Assembly: GCF_040566545.1 (NCBI RefSeq)
Contig: NZ_JBEWZI010000001.1
Span: 248,001-312,000, forward strand
Direction: 5' to 3'
From: Uliginosibacterium flavum
GTDB lineage: Bacteria; Pseudomonadota; Gammaproteobacteria; Burkholderiales; Rhodocyclaceae
Length of the DNA: 64,000 nucleotides
In this document: one piece after another, positions 16,552 through 25,257 of the stretch
How positions within the stretch are numbered: the stretch's first letter is position 1
How the letters are laid out: each line of letters starts with the position of its first letter
Made by a program: the position numbers and the translations under genes
Notes under the pieces: generated by a model
The model's database searches: none
Seen by the model: the letters and a program-made list of their open reading frames with translations, nothing else
What the model was told of the DNA's origin: nothing

Positions 16552-17068
16552 AGAGCTGGAACAGCTGATCCGCGCTGCAGCCGCGATTACCAACGAATAC
16601 GAAATCGTGGTGATCGGCAGTCAATCCATTCTCGGCGCGGTGCCGAATGCGCCAGAGTTTTTACTGCAATCAATGAAGGCGGATCTGTACCCGCTGCACC
16701 ACCCAGAGTTAGCTAATCTGATCGACGGGGCCATTGGCGAACTCTCGCCCTTTGAGGAATGCTTTGGCTATTACGCTCAGGGCGTTGGCCCGGAAACAGC
16801 CATTCTGCCCACGGGCTGGGAAAATCGGCTGATCAAGATCCAGAGCGAACACACCGACCTGAAGATCGGTTACTGCCTGGAGCCCCATGATCTGGCGGCA
16901 TCTAAATTGGCCGCCGGGCGCGACAAGGACTGGGCTTTCGTTGAAACAATGCTCAAACACCAGCTCATCGACAGCGTCACGCTTGCTGAGCGCATTGCCA
17001 CGCTGCCGCTTACCGAGGAGCAAGGAAGCAGTTTACTCGGCTGGCTAAAAGCACACTCAGTCGCATGA
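16541..17068 (+). CDS. DUF6036-type nucleotidyltransferase
   Basis: This 175-residue protein contains EIVVIGSQSILGA (nucleotide-binding Gly-Ser motif, about residues 22-34), SMKADLYPLHHPELANLIDG, FGYYAQGVGPETAILP and EPHDLAASKLAAGRDKD, the pattern of the DUF6036 family. Such proteins resemble MNT-like and AbiEii-like nucleotidyltransferases, some of which are toxins or defence effectors. In the expected acidic pair the first position appears to be Lys (MKADLYP), so catalysis might be altered. It overlaps both neighbours (11 bases upstream, ATGA overlap with dtd), an unusually tight link to a tRNA proof-reading gene. Confidence 0.75.
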   Translation: MRREELEQLIRAAAAITNEYEIVVIGSQSILGAVPNAPEFLLQSMKADLYPLHHPELANLIDGAIGELSPFEECFGYYAQGVGPETAILPTGWENRLIKIQSEHTDLKIGYCLEPHDLAASKLAAGRDKDWAFVETMLKHQLIDSVTLAERIATLPLTEEQGSSLLGWLKAHSVA

Positions 17069-17502
17069 TTGCCCTGATCCAGCGTGTTTCGCAGGTAGCT
17101 GTGGTGGTGGATGGCCGCCGCGTGGGCGAGATCGGCCCCGGGCTACTGGCGCTGATCGGCGTGCAAAGAGGTGATGAGGCGGCGCATACGCGGCACTTGC
17201 TGGACAAGCTGTTGGCCTACCGCGTCTTTCCCGATGAAGCGCAGCGCATGAACCGCTCGCTGGCCGATACGGGCGGCGGCTTGCTGCTGGTGTCACAATT
17301 CACGCTGGCGGCCGATACAAAGAAGGGCACACGCCCGAGCTTCACGCCGGCCGCGCCGCCTGAAGAGGCGCGAGAGTTGTTTGACCATCTGACGGACCTC
17401 GCCCGCAACGCACATCCGATCGTGGCGACCGGTGAATTCGGCGCGGATATGCAGGTGAGTCTGATCAACGATGGGCCGGTGACTTTCTGGCTGGAGGTGT
17501 GA
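17065..17502 (+). CDS. dtd: D-aminoacyl-tRNA deacylase
   Basis: DTD hydrolyses D-amino acids (and glycine mischarged on tRNA-Ala) from tRNA in the cytoplasm. The 145-residue length is standard. It begins MIALIQRVSQVAVVVDG and has the active-site motif SQFTLAADTKKGTRPSFTPA and the cross-subunit element NDGPVTFWLEV with the conserved Gly-Pro. The start codon overlaps the stop of the nucleotidyltransferase gene, and its end overlaps the GTG of the next lipoprotein gene, giving a compact four-gene row. Confidence 0.96.
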   Translation: MIALIQRVSQVAVVVDGRRVGEIGPGLLALIGVQRGDEAAHTRHLLDKLLAYRVFPDEAQRMNRSLADTGGGLLLVSQFTLAADTKKGTRPSFTPAAPPEEARELFDHLTDLARNAHPIVATGEFGADMQVSLINDGPVTFWLEV

Positions 17503-18020
17503 TGCGCCTGACTCGAAACCTTTGGGGATCCGCACTAAGCCTTGCTCTGCTGGCAGCCTGCTCACACACGCCCAGCACACCTAACGCTGCAGGCAAGCCG
17601 TCTGCAGACGCCCGCCCCGCGCGCCTGCGCATCGAGGACCAACAAACCGCCAATGAAATCGTGCTTTACGCCCATGGTTTGCTGGGTACGAAATACCAGT
17701 TCGGCGGGCGCAACCCGGAGGCCGGCCTGGATTGCAGCGGCATGGTGAGTTTGGTGGTGGAGCAGGTCACTGGCCGCAAGCTGCCGCATAACGCCGCGAA
17801 GATCGCCTCGCAAACCCGCCCAATTGGCCGCCATGAATTGCAGCCGGCCGATCTGGTGTTCTTCAACACCAACGGCAGCAAGTTCTCGCACATGGGCATT
17901 TATCTGGGCGACGATCTGTTTTTGCATGCCCCCTCCAGCAAGGGGCAGGTCAAGAAGGAACGCCTGGATTCGGCTTATTTCGCTCAGCGCTTCAGCGGGG
18001 CTCGAAGCTTGTTTGATTGA
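17499..18020 (+). CDS. NlpC/P60 family lipoprotein (Spr-like)
   Basis: The 173-residue protein opens with a signal sequence ending in a lipobox, LALLAACSH, so it should be a lipoprotein. The NlpC/P60 domain shows the catalytic Cys in LDCSGMVSLVVE, His in FSHMGIYLGDDLF and the third polar residue His in FLHAPSSKG. Family members are DL-endopeptidases that cut peptidoglycan stem peptides. The frame can start at GTG 17499 or at the adjacent ATG 17502; both give the same signal peptide. It overlaps dtd by 4 bases. Confidence 0.9.
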   Translation: MMRLTRNLWGSALSLALLAACSHTPSTPNAAGKPSADARPARLRIEDQQTANEIVLYAHGLLGTKYQFGGRNPEAGLDCSGMVSLVVEQVTGRKLPHNAAKIASQTRPIGRHELQPADLVFFNTNGSKFSHMGIYLGDDLFLHAPSSKGQVKKERLDSAYFAQRFSGARSLFD

Positions 18021-18146
18021 AACATCCACCGCCTGATGCCGTTGCCCTGACAAGTAGCCTTCGGGTAAGATGGCTCAAAGCACCTTAGCTACAAATACAT
18101 CAGCACAACCAACAAACCCTCCCCCTTCATCCGCAGCAAAGATTGA

Positions 18147-19004
18147 TTCGTAGACGCACAGAAAAAACACTTAATCAACGCCTTTTACTCGCAGGTCAGG
18201 CGCAGCGCCGGTTATCTGGCGCGTCAGGAAATTGAGCAGATCATTTCGCCGCTGCGCGTCACACCAAAAAGACTGGAGCCATTCGGATACAAATTATACA
18301 GCCGAAGTGACGAAGACGGAATTTTTCATAAAATATTAAAACGCTTTGGAATAAATCAGTTTTTTTGCAAAACAGGTGTCAAAAACGGACAGGGGTGCAA
18401 CTCACGCAACCTTCTTCACAAGGATGGCGCGGATCGTGGATTGAGGGCAACGAGCCCCAACGAAGCCCTATCCTGCAAAATTTCAGGCCTAAATCGACAC
18501 AAAAATATTTTTTCTGGATGTTGTCTACGCCTACCCGGAAAATATTTCCGATTGCATCAGAAGAACGCTGAAACCACGTGGGACGAAAGATGGGGAAACT
18601 GGATTTTTTATCCACAGACGTCGACAGTAACAACATTTGTCTGATTAATACGCTGACAAGCAAACCGAAAGTCATATGCATTGGATACAATGCAAAATTC
18701 CCACCACCCATATCGAAGAGGCCTGTATGCGACCGCAGCAACACCTAGCGTGGCAGTGATTATATGGGCTCAAGCCTAGTCGCCATCAACACGGTTGCCA
18801 AAAAAAGGCTACGCCCTGGTTGCCACCAATATTACCAGCGCTAATGCATTATTTGTCCGCAGTGACCTGATTGGTAATAGTTTTGAAAGTGAAGCCACTC
18901 CGGAGAACTTGTACAATCCGCCCAGATACTGGCTAACGCCAGATCATTACAATATCATTGGTCATGCGGCCGATTTTGGACCATACACCGATCTTGTTGA
19001 ATGA
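18147..19004 (+). pseudogene. Decayed class I SAM methyltransferase-like gene with several frameshifts
   Basis: Pieces of one protein appear in order but in different frames. One frame gives PLRVTPKRLEPFGYKLYSRS and DEDGIFHKILKRFGINQ; a second gives QGWRGSWIEGNEPQRSPILQ; then LDFLSTDVDSNNICLINTL and YNAKFPPPISKRPV; last KKGYALVATNITSANALFVR to GHAADFGPYTDLVE with a stop at 19002-19004. I recognise this order from methyltransferase-like proteins in glycan clusters. At least three frame changes and one in-frame stop are needed to join the parts. The frame opens after a TGA near 18144; the true start is not visible. An intact FkbM gene follows. Confidence 0.75.
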
Positions 19005-19085
19005 TTATTTTTTAAATAAAGGCAGCCGTTTCTAGGCGCAACAGCTCAAGCAAGACGACATTTCTTCAACAACCAAGGATTCAAC

Positions 19086-19904
19086 ATGTCATTTCCACCC
19101 CGCCCAATCGCATTTGTGCTTACGTCGAGCAATCACGGCAGTATGATCGTCAATCGCAACGATTATTGTCCCGTCAATGCAGATACTGCGTTTGGCGTCG
19201 GCCACGAAATACTGAATCAATCAAGTTATGCACAGAACGAAATCCAGTTGGCACTCGAGTTGCTCACACATCGGCGTAATTTTTTCGGCCCAAGCGTATT
19301 CGCAATCGACGGGGGAGCCAATATTGGGGTACATACCGTCGAGTGGGCAAGGCATATGTTTGGCTGGGGGGAAGTGTATGCGTTTGAAGCACAAGAGGCG
19401 ATTTTTTACGCTCTTGCCGGCAACCTGGCACTGAACAACTGCCTGAATGCTCACGCCAGACTCTGCGCCTTGGGTGAATCAAACGGCTCGATAGAAATCC
19501 CTTGCCCGGATTATTTTCAACCGGCAAGCTTCGGAAGCTTGGAACTGAGGAAAGCAACCACTGAGTTTATCGGCCAAAAAATCTCCTATGAGAAAGCAAA
19601 ATGCGCCACTGTTCCGATGGCTCACATCGATACATTCGAATTCCCCCGAATCGATTTCATAAAAATTGATGTCGAAGGCATGGAGCTGGATGTATTACTT
19701 GGGGGAAAAAAAAGCATTGCTCGTCACAAACCCATCATGATGGTGGAAGTCATCAAATCAGATCGAGCTGAGCTTATCGCCTTCATGGCTGAACTTGACT
19801 ACCAGGTATTTAACCTTGGCATGAACATGCTGGCCATACATGAATCCGACCCGACACTCAGAAAAGTTTCAGAAAACAACGGGACTTTTAGCATTTCAAT
19901 TTAG
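19086..19904 (+). CDS. FkbM family methyltransferase
   Basis: This 272-residue SAM-dependent methyltransferase contains FAIDGGANIGVHTVEWARHM (SAM-binding motif I), EVYAFEAQEAIFYALAGNL and IDFIKIDVEGMELDVLLGG, the FkbM signature. FkbM proteins O-methylate sugars or polyketides; many sit in surface-glycan loci. The region looks richer in A and T than its neighbours and follows a related decayed gene, which suggests acquired DNA. The ATG at 19086 comes soon after CCAAGGA. The substrate is unknown; a link to surface glycan is an inference from the nearby glycosyltransferase gene. Confidence 0.87.
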   Translation: MSFPPRPIAFVLTSSNHGSMIVNRNDYCPVNADTAFGVGHEILNQSSYAQNEIQLALELLTHRRNFFGPSVFAIDGGANIGVHTVEWARHMFGWGEVYAFEAQEAIFYALAGNLALNNCLNAHARLCALGESNGSIEIPCPDYFQPASFGSLELRKATTEFIGQKISYEKAKCATVPMAHIDTFEFPRIDFIKIDVEGMELDVLLGGKKSIARHKPIMMVEVIKSDRAELIAFMAELDYQVFNLGMNMLAIHESDPTLRKVSENNGTFSISI

Positions 19905-19911
19905 CCTCCAG

Positions 19912-19959
19912 CAGCCCCATTAAATAAACGGGGCTGTGAGTACCAACAATCACAGCCCC
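19912..19959. promoter_or_regulatory. Three-part inverted repeat able to form alternative hairpins
   Basis: CAGCCCC (19912-19918) can pair with GGGGCTG (19930-19936). The longer GGGGCTGTGA (19930-19939) can also pair perfectly with TCACAGCCCC (19950-19959). The two hairpins exclude each other. They lie between the FkbM gene and the next gene; neither is followed by a T-run. Confidence 0.6.
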
Positions 19960-19980
19960 AAATCACCAGTGAGATTGACA

Positions 19981-20304
19981 ATGATATTCATTTCTGACTT
20001 TCTGAAACGCAAAGCCATCGACACCGTTGCTAAAAGATTGGGCACGCAGTTTGTACAACACCTGCCAATTCATCGGATTAAGGACGAAAAACGGCTAACC
20101 CTTGAGTTTGAAACGGCGCTGGGACACATTCAAGGCTTTCAGCGAAAAGAAAAACTGGGAACTTTCGGAAAAGCCCGCCTGATCAATACCTTTCAGTGGG
20201 CATTGATTGAAAATGGGTATGACAAAGACGTCGCACACAAAATCAGTCGCGACATTGCGGTCCGGCTGACACCTAGCGCAACGCGCAAAAAAACTCCGGC
20301 CTAA
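19981..20304 (+). CDS. Hypothetical protein
   Basis: A 107-residue basic protein starting MIFISDFLKRKAIDTVAKRL; it includes EFETALGHIQGFQRKEKLGT and ends in a Lys-rich tail (ATRKKTPA). No signal peptide or membrane segment is apparent and I recognise no family. The ATG is 22 bases after a strong inverted repeat; an in-frame GTG at 19936 lies inside that repeat and is less likely. The gene converges on the TPR-glycosyltransferase gene with a 4-base overlap of stops (CTAA), leaving no terminator between them. Confidence 0.6.
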   Translation: MIFISDFLKRKAIDTVAKRLGTQFVQHLPIHRIKDEKRLTLEFETALGHIQGFQRKEKLGTFGKARLINTFQWALIENGYDKDVAHKISRDIAVRLTPSATRKKTPA

Positions 20305-22115
20305 GCGTCTTTATCGGCCTTATTTCTAGCCATCGCCGCAAGATCTTGAGCTAGGCGACTTACGGCATCATCCCAGCAGGCAGGTGCGGAACTACGGAAT
20401 ATTTTGGCCGTCGGCCACCACGGTTGCGTGTCCCCACCAATCTGCCAACGCCAGTCGATGGACGATGGCACCAGCACCAGTACCTGCTTACCCAACGCAG
20501 CCGCTACGTGGGCAACCGAACAGTCAATGGCCACTACCACATCCAGCACATCGATCACAGCAGCGGTATCAGCAAAATCCCTGATGTCAGGCACAGGATC
20601 CAGCATGTCGAATTTTTCGATGATGGCATCCCTTTCCGGACGGACGTCAACGGCAAGATTAACCCAACAAACATTATCAATCGCGGCCAGGGGAGCCACC
20701 GCCTGAGCGGAAAGGGAACGGTACCAATCATCGGCTCGCCAAACATTACCCGTCACGACCAAGCCAACCCGCAATTTTGTCTCTGCTTGCAAGCTAGCTC
20801 GCCAAGACTGACAACGCTCCGGCTGGGCTTTGATCAGAACGGGTTTTTTTAAATCCTCCGGCCTCAAATTCAACAAACTGATAAGGGTAAACATTGGAAC
20901 CGCAACGGCACAATTCAGATCTCGTGGATCTGGCCGTGCCTCGTTTGCAACAAGTTCCACACCAACATCCACCGTCGCAAGCACGGCCTCCATTTCAGGT
21001 TTAAACACGAATACGGCGTGAATGCCTTTGCTGGAAAGCTGCTTGAGCAAACGCAAACCCAACAAAATATCGCCGAAGCCCTGATCCTGGTAGACAAACA
21101 AGCGCTTTTTTCCAAGAGGACGCCCATCCCAGATAGGGACCTCTGTCACAACCCTGGACATCGCATACATCCCCAAAAACCCTTCATCCATCATTTTCCA
21201 ACCAGAAAACCAATTCGCGCCAGCTGCGGCAGCCATCAAAAAGCCCAGAAAATAACGAGTGACACCTTCGCCGCCCTCAATGGCCTGCTCACACAACTCA
21301 ATTGCACGAGGCAAATTCCCTGCGGTAGCATAAAACCTCCCCAACTGCGCTGCGCTATACTCATCAAGCATTGGTCGCGCATAGAGGTGCTCTGCCTCTT
21401 CGCACGCTGCCTGATAATTCTCAAGGCTTACGCCACAAAGAATCATCAAACCCACTATTTCATTTTCACTCAGCGCCCGTCGTTTTCTCTCTGTCAGCAA
21501 ATATCGAACCAGCTGCTTGCGAACAGAAACCCCCTTAGCCGAAGCCGCTTTACGATGCAAGGTGGCTCCGCCACGACCATCGAGCATCGCGATATTGCAA
21601 ATAATGATCAAGGCCAGATCACGAGGAGCATGTTCCAATGCGACATTGAATGCATCAGCCGCTTCATCGTAGCGATCTGCCGACAGATACAAGGATCCAA
21701 GCATATTCAACAACATCGCGTCATTAGGCGAAGTTTTTCTCGCCTCTTCCGCCGCGGCTAACGCGGGCACCCGCTTTCCCTGCCTGGAAAATACGGAGGC
21801 CAAGCATTTGAGAAGTAATGGGTCATCGGAGCCGCAATTTATTGCACGCTGCAGCACTCCTGCAGCAAGCTCATCGTGCCCCAACTCAAAAAGACGCATA
21901 CCTTCAATTGCCAAGGCATCTCCATCGTTCTTATCTGCACGCAACAATGGATCAAGCAGTTCCTTTGTCAACTCCATTTTCCGCTCTAACAAAGCCGTCT
22001 TGGCCTTGCGCAAAGCCTGTTTCCGTTCTACGACAGAAATCGCAACGGCAGGAGTTTCAGTCAAAGGATTAACAACACCACTAGAAGTCAATTTTTGAAA
22101 CAATTTTTTTAGCAT
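20301..22115 (-). CDS. TPR protein with GT9-like glycosyltransferase domain
   Basis: The 604-residue protein has TPR-like helical repeats in the N-terminal part (e.g. LLNMLGSLYLSADRYDEAAD, AFNVALEHAPRDL). The C-terminal part resembles ADP-heptose/GT9-type GT-B enzymes: VYQDQGFGDILLGLRLLKQL, LRVGLVVTGNVWRADDWYRS, DVLDVVVAIDCSVAHVAAAL and GKQVLVLVPSSIDWRW. TPR-GT fusions commonly glycosylate proteins or surface structures. It forms part of the 18-22 kb island with the FkbM gene, pointing to a glycan or protein-modification role. No promoter is obvious; the 29-base gap to ftsB is small. Confidence 0.78.
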   Translation of the reverse strand: MLKKLFQKLTSSGVVNPLTETPAVAISVVERKQALRKAKTALLERKMELTKELLDPLLRADKNDGDALAIEGMRLFELGHDELAAGVLQRAINCGSDDPLLLKCLASVFSRQGKRVPALAAAEEARKTSPNDAMLLNMLGSLYLSADRYDEAADAFNVALEHAPRDLALIIICNIAMLDGRGGATLHRKAASAKGVSVRKQLVRYLLTERKRRALSENEIVGLMILCGVSLENYQAACEEAEHLYARPMLDEYSAAQLGRFYATAGNLPRAIELCEQAIEGGEGVTRYFLGFLMAAAAGANWFSGWKMMDEGFLGMYAMSRVVTEVPIWDGRPLGKKRLFVYQDQGFGDILLGLRLLKQLSSKGIHAVFVFKPEMEAVLATVDVGVELVANEARPDPRDLNCAVAVPMFTLISLLNLRPEDLKKPVLIKAQPERCQSWRASLQAETKLRVGLVVTGNVWRADDWYRSLSAQAVAPLAAIDNVCWVNLAVDVRPERDAIIEKFDMLDPVPDIRDFADTAAVIDVLDVVVAIDCSVAHVAAALGKQVLVLVPSSIDWRWQIGGDTQPWWPTAKIFRSSAPACWDDAVSRLAQDLAAMARNKADKDA

Positions 22116-22144
22116 TCAAGTATCCACTTCAAATATCGTGGTGA

Positions 22145-22435
22145 TTAATATCTATTATTGGCCGGAGCATCCGGAATCTGTACAAAAATTTCGCCTGGCT
22201 TGACCAGATTGAGCTCCAGACGGGCGCGCTCTTCCATGGCTTCGTAACCGGACTTGAGGTCTTTCACTTCGGAAGCGAGCTCAGCGTTGCGCTTTTCGAG
22301 TTCGCGATTTTCGGCACGCAGCGCTTCAAGCCTGGCTTCGGCTTCGTGCACGTCTTGCCAGCCGCCCTTGCCGAGCCACAGCGGGTATTGCAGGGCAAGC
22401 AGCAAGGTCAGGAAAAAAATGGCGGGCCAGCGCAT
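22145..22435 (-). CDS. ftsB: Cell division protein FtsB
   Basis: FtsB is a small bitopic division protein that forms the FtsQLB complex. The 96-residue reading starts MRWPAIFFLTLLLALQYPLW (one membrane helix) followed by the LGKGGW motif and a coiled coil EAEARLEALRAENRELEKRN; the C-terminal ARLELNLVKPGEIFVQIPD is typical. A longer open frame runs up to 22615, but it reads through an interspersed repeat, so it is not the start. Position after eno is the usual order in proteobacteria. Confidence 0.93.
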   Translation of the reverse strand: MRWPAIFFLTLLLALQYPLWLGKGGWQDVHEAEARLEALRAENRELEKRNAELASEVKDLKSGYEAMEERARLELNLVKPGEIFVQIPDAPANNRY

Positions 22436-22504
22436 AAACAGTCGTCGTAAAAGGTGAATGGGCAACAAAAAGGGCGCACCGCAGTGCGCCCTGATTGTAC
22501 CTGC

Positions 22505-22640
22505 TTGCCTCCCTCTCCCCCAGCCCCCGCTCCGCGCCCCACGGTTGGCATTGCACTGCCAACCGGCTGCACAGGCAAGCCGCATGCGGCTCGAAACCCC
22601 TGTTTCGCCCCGCAAGCGGTAGAGGGGAGCTTCGTGGGGC
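22505..22640. repeat. Interspersed GC-rich repeat in the eno-ftsB gap
   Basis: It has the modules CCCTCTCCCCCAGCCCCCGC and, after a spacer, CCGCAAGCGGTAGAGGGGAG. The reverse complement of these modules is seen at 6120-6200 inside the glycosyltransferase linker. The 229-base gap between ftsB and eno contains no gene. Confidence 0.7.
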
Positions 22641-22664
22641 GCAAGCGCCTGCGTAAACCTGGAA

Positions 22665-23954
22665 TTACTTCAGGCGCAGGTTATAGAAGGCCGCGCGGCC
22701 CGGGTAGATGGCGATTTCGCCCAGATCTTCTTCAATGCGCAGGATCTGGTTGTACTTGGCGACGCGATCCGAACGGGACAGTGAACCCGTCTTGATCTGA
22801 CCAGCATTCAGGCCAACAGCGATGTCGGCAATGGTGCTGTCTTCGGTTTCGCCGGAGCGGTGCGAGATGACGGCGGTGTAGCCGGCACGCTTGGCCATTT
22901 CGACGGCCGCGAAAGTCTCGGTCAGGGTGCCGATCTGGTTCACCTTGATCAGGATGGAATTGCAGATGCCCTTGTCGATGCCTTCTTGCAGGATCTTGGT
23001 GTTGGTGACAAACAGATCGTCGCCCACCAGCTGGATCTTCTTGCCCAGCGCGTCGGTCAGCAGCTTCCAGCCGTCCCAGTCTTGTTCGGCCATGCCGTCT
23101 TCGATGGAGAGGATCGGGAATTTGTCGACCAGCGTAGCCAGGAAGTTGACCTTCTCGGCGGAGGTCAGCGACAGCTTCTCGCCGACCATTTCATACTTGC
23201 CGTTCTTGTAATACTCGGAAGCGGCGCAGTCCAGACCCAGCACAACGTCCTTGCCAGGTACATAACCAGCAGCTTCAATGGCTTCCATGATCAGTTCCAG
23301 CGCTTCGACAGCACCGGCGACGTTCGGAGCGAAACCGCCTTCGTCACCCACGGTCGTCGGGTAGCCCTTCTTGTCCAGAATCTTCTTCAGCGCGTGGAAA
23401 ATTTCAGCGCCGCAACGCAGGGCTTCGCGGAAGGTCGGCACGCCCACGGGCAGGATCATGCATTCCTGGAAGTCCAGGCTGTTGTTGGCGTGTGCGCCGC
23501 CATTGATGATGTTCATCATCGGCACTGGCAGGGTCATCTGGCCGGAACCACCGAAATAACGATACAGCGGCAGGCCGGCTTCTTCAGCAGCAGCACGGGC
23601 CACGGCCATCGACACAGCCAGCATGGCGTTGGCGCCCAGGCGGCTCTTGTTCTCGGTGCCGTCCAGCTCGATCATGACGCGGTCGATGTAGGCTTGCTCT
23701 TCAGCATCCAGGCCGACCAGCGCTTCACAGATTTCGGTATTGACGTTCTCGACAGCCTTGAGCACGCCCTTACCCAGATAGCGGCCCTTGTCGCCGTCGC
23801 GCAGTTCGATGGCTTCGCGCGAGCCGGTGGAGGCGCCTGACGGCACTGCGGCACGGCCCATAATGCCGGATTCGAGCAGCACGTCGGCTTCAACAGTGGG
23901 GTTACCACGGGAGTCCAGAATTTCGCGGGCAATAACGTCAACAATTGCACTCAT
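22665..23954 (-). CDS. eno: Enolase
   Basis: Enolase converts 2-phosphoglycerate to phosphoenolpyruvate and is also part of the RNA degradosome in some bacteria. The 429 residues cover the full family length: MSAIVDVIAREILDSRGNPT at the start, GGAHANNSLDFQECMILPVG, the metal-ligand region GLDCAASEYYK, LSIEDGMAEQDWDGWKLLT, and near the C-terminus the signature LIKVNQIGTLTETF followed by SHRSGETEDSTIADIAVG. An AGGAAAG ribosome site precedes the ATG. Order pyrG-kdsA-(Dabb)-eno-ftsB is conserved in betaproteobacteria. The 165 bases upstream hold no gene and may contain an own promoter. Confidence 0.98.
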   Translation of the reverse strand: MSAIVDVIAREILDSRGNPTVEADVLLESGIMGRAAVPSGASTGSREAIELRDGDKGRYLGKGVLKAVENVNTEICEALVGLDAEEQAYIDRVMIELDGTENKSRLGANAMLAVSMAVARAAAEEAGLPLYRYFGGSGQMTLPVPMMNIINGGAHANNSLDFQECMILPVGVPTFREALRCGAEIFHALKKILDKKGYPTTVGDEGGFAPNVAGAVEALELIMEAIEAAGYVPGKDVVLGLDCAASEYYKNGKYEMVGEKLSLTSAEKVNFLATLVDKFPILSIEDGMAEQDWDGWKLLTDALGKKIQLVGDDLFVTNTKILQEGIDKGICNSILIKVNQIGTLTETFAAVEMAKRAGYTAVISHRSGETEDSTIADIAVGLNAGQIKTGSLSRSDRVAKYNQILRIEEDLGEIAIYPGRAAFYNLRLK

Positions 23955-24119
23955 GTGTCTTTCCTTTATTAATCAAATCGTTCGATGAGCTGGCCGTTTG
24001 AGCGGCCGATGTATCAGGCGCGTCGCACACACAGGGGGAGTGCTGCCTACGCGAAAAACTGCGTAATTCTACGCAAATAAGATTTCATTCGCTTGACCGG
24101 ACGCAGACACTCCGCGCTT

Positions 24120-24413
24120 TCAGACCGAAATATCACCAAAAAGCAGCTCGGCCAGACCTTCCAGCTGCGCCAGTACGGCCAGATGCGCCGGATGCTCGAA
24201 ATACGCGAACAGATCGTCCTGATCGGCAAACTCTGCCACCAACACATAGTCCGCTGCCTGCGCATCGGCCATGGTATTGAATCCGCAGCGCCATGCCCTG
24301 ATCAGCGGGATCTGGCGAGGCAGATCAAGCATGGCCGCGTGAAACTCAAGCGCAGTGCGGCTCTCCGAGGAGATGCCGGGTAGCAACTTGAACAGGACGA
24401 CGTGCGTGATCAC
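24120..24413 (-). CDS. Dabb (stress-responsive alpha/beta barrel) family protein
   Basis: This 97-residue protein starts MITHVVLFKLLPGISSESRT, the typical HxVLFK opening of Dabb proteins, and contains DYVLVAEFADQDDLFAYFEH followed by PAHLAVLAQL. Dabb proteins are small dimeric ferredoxin-like folds; functions vary and this one is unassigned. It sits 4 bases after kdsA and before eno, an insertion into the common kdsA-eno order, and is probably co-transcribed with kdsA. Confidence 0.88.
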   Translation of the reverse strand: MITHVVLFKLLPGISSESRTALEFHAAMLDLPRQIPLIRAWRCGFNTMADAQAADYVLVAEFADQDDLFAYFEHPAHLAVLAQLEGLAELLFGDISV

Positions 24414-24417
24414 GCGC

Positions 24418-25257
24418 TTACAGACTCAGCTCGGCAAAACCCTGCTGCTTGACCACCGCATCAATGGCCTTGAGCGTCGCCAGCAGCTCGCGCATTCGGC
24501 CCAGCGGCCAGGAATTCGGGCCGTCGGACATGGCGCATTCCGGGTTCGGGTGGGTTTCCATGAACAAACCGGAAATCCCCACCGCCACCGCTGCGCGTGC
24601 CAGCACAGGCACGTGCTCGCGTGCGCCACCGCTCTTGTCGCCCTGCCCGCCCGGCAGTTGCACCGAGTGGGTGGCGTCAAACACCACCGGGCAACCGGTA
24701 TTGCGCATGATCGCCAGCGAACGCATGTCGGAGACGAGATTGTTGTAGCCGAAAGATGCGCCGCGCTCGCAAACCATGATGTTGTCGGCGCCGCCATTGG
24801 CTTCACGCGCCTTGTCGACCACGTTCTTCATGTCATCCGGCGAGAGGAACTGGCCCTTCTTGATATTCACCGGCTTGCCGCAAGTGGCGACTGCGTGGAT
24901 GAAATCGGTCTGACGACACAGAAAAGCTGGCGTCTGCAGCACGTCCACCACGGACGCCACGCGAGCGATCATCGCCTCGTCGTGCACATCGGTCAGCACC
25001 GGCACGTTCAGGGTCGAACGCACTTCGGCCAGAATTTCCAGTCCGGCATCCATGCCCGGGCCACGAAAGCTCTTGCCGGATGAGCGATTGGCCTTGTCGA
25101 AGCTGGACTTGTAGATGAATGGAATCCCCAGTTCACTAGTGATTGCCTTCAACTCGGCAGCCGTTTCCAGGGCCATCTCGCGCGACTCGATCACGCACGG
25201 GCCGGCGATCAGGAAGAAGGGCTTGTCCAGACCAACATCGAATCCACACAGTTTCAT
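24418..25257 (-). CDS. kdsA: 3-deoxy-D-manno-octulosonate 8-phosphate synthase
   Basis: KdsA condenses arabinose 5-phosphate with PEP to make KDO 8-phosphate for lipopolysaccharide core. The 279-residue protein starts MKLCGFDVGLDKPFFLIAGP, followed by CVIESREMA. Further family marks are KSSFDKANRSSGKSFRGPGM, the CRQTDFIHA region, GQFLSPDDMKNVV, FDATHSVQLPGG and METHPNPECAMSDGPNSWPL. Its ATG overlaps the pyrG stop by 4 bases; longer upstream frames are pyrG sequence. It shows that the host makes a KDO-containing LPS. Confidence 0.97.
   Translation of the reverse strand: MKLCGFDVGLDKPFFLIAGPCVIESREMALETAAELKAITSELGIPFIYKSSFDKANRSSGKSFRGPGMDAGLEILAEVRSTLNVPVLTDVHDEAMIARVASVVDVLQTPAFLCRQTDFIHAVATCGKPVNIKKGQFLSPDDMKNVVDKAREANGGADNIMVCERGASFGYNNLVSDMRSLAIMRNTGCPVVFDATHSVQLPGGQGDKSGGAREHVPVLARAAVAVGISGLFMETHPNPECAMSDGPNSWPLGRMRELLATLKAIDAVVKQQGFAELSL

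Noticed and set aside
22436..22615. Longer ftsB N-terminus
   Set aside because: The extension reads through an interspersed repeat and lacks homology; the membrane helix begins at the chosen ATG.
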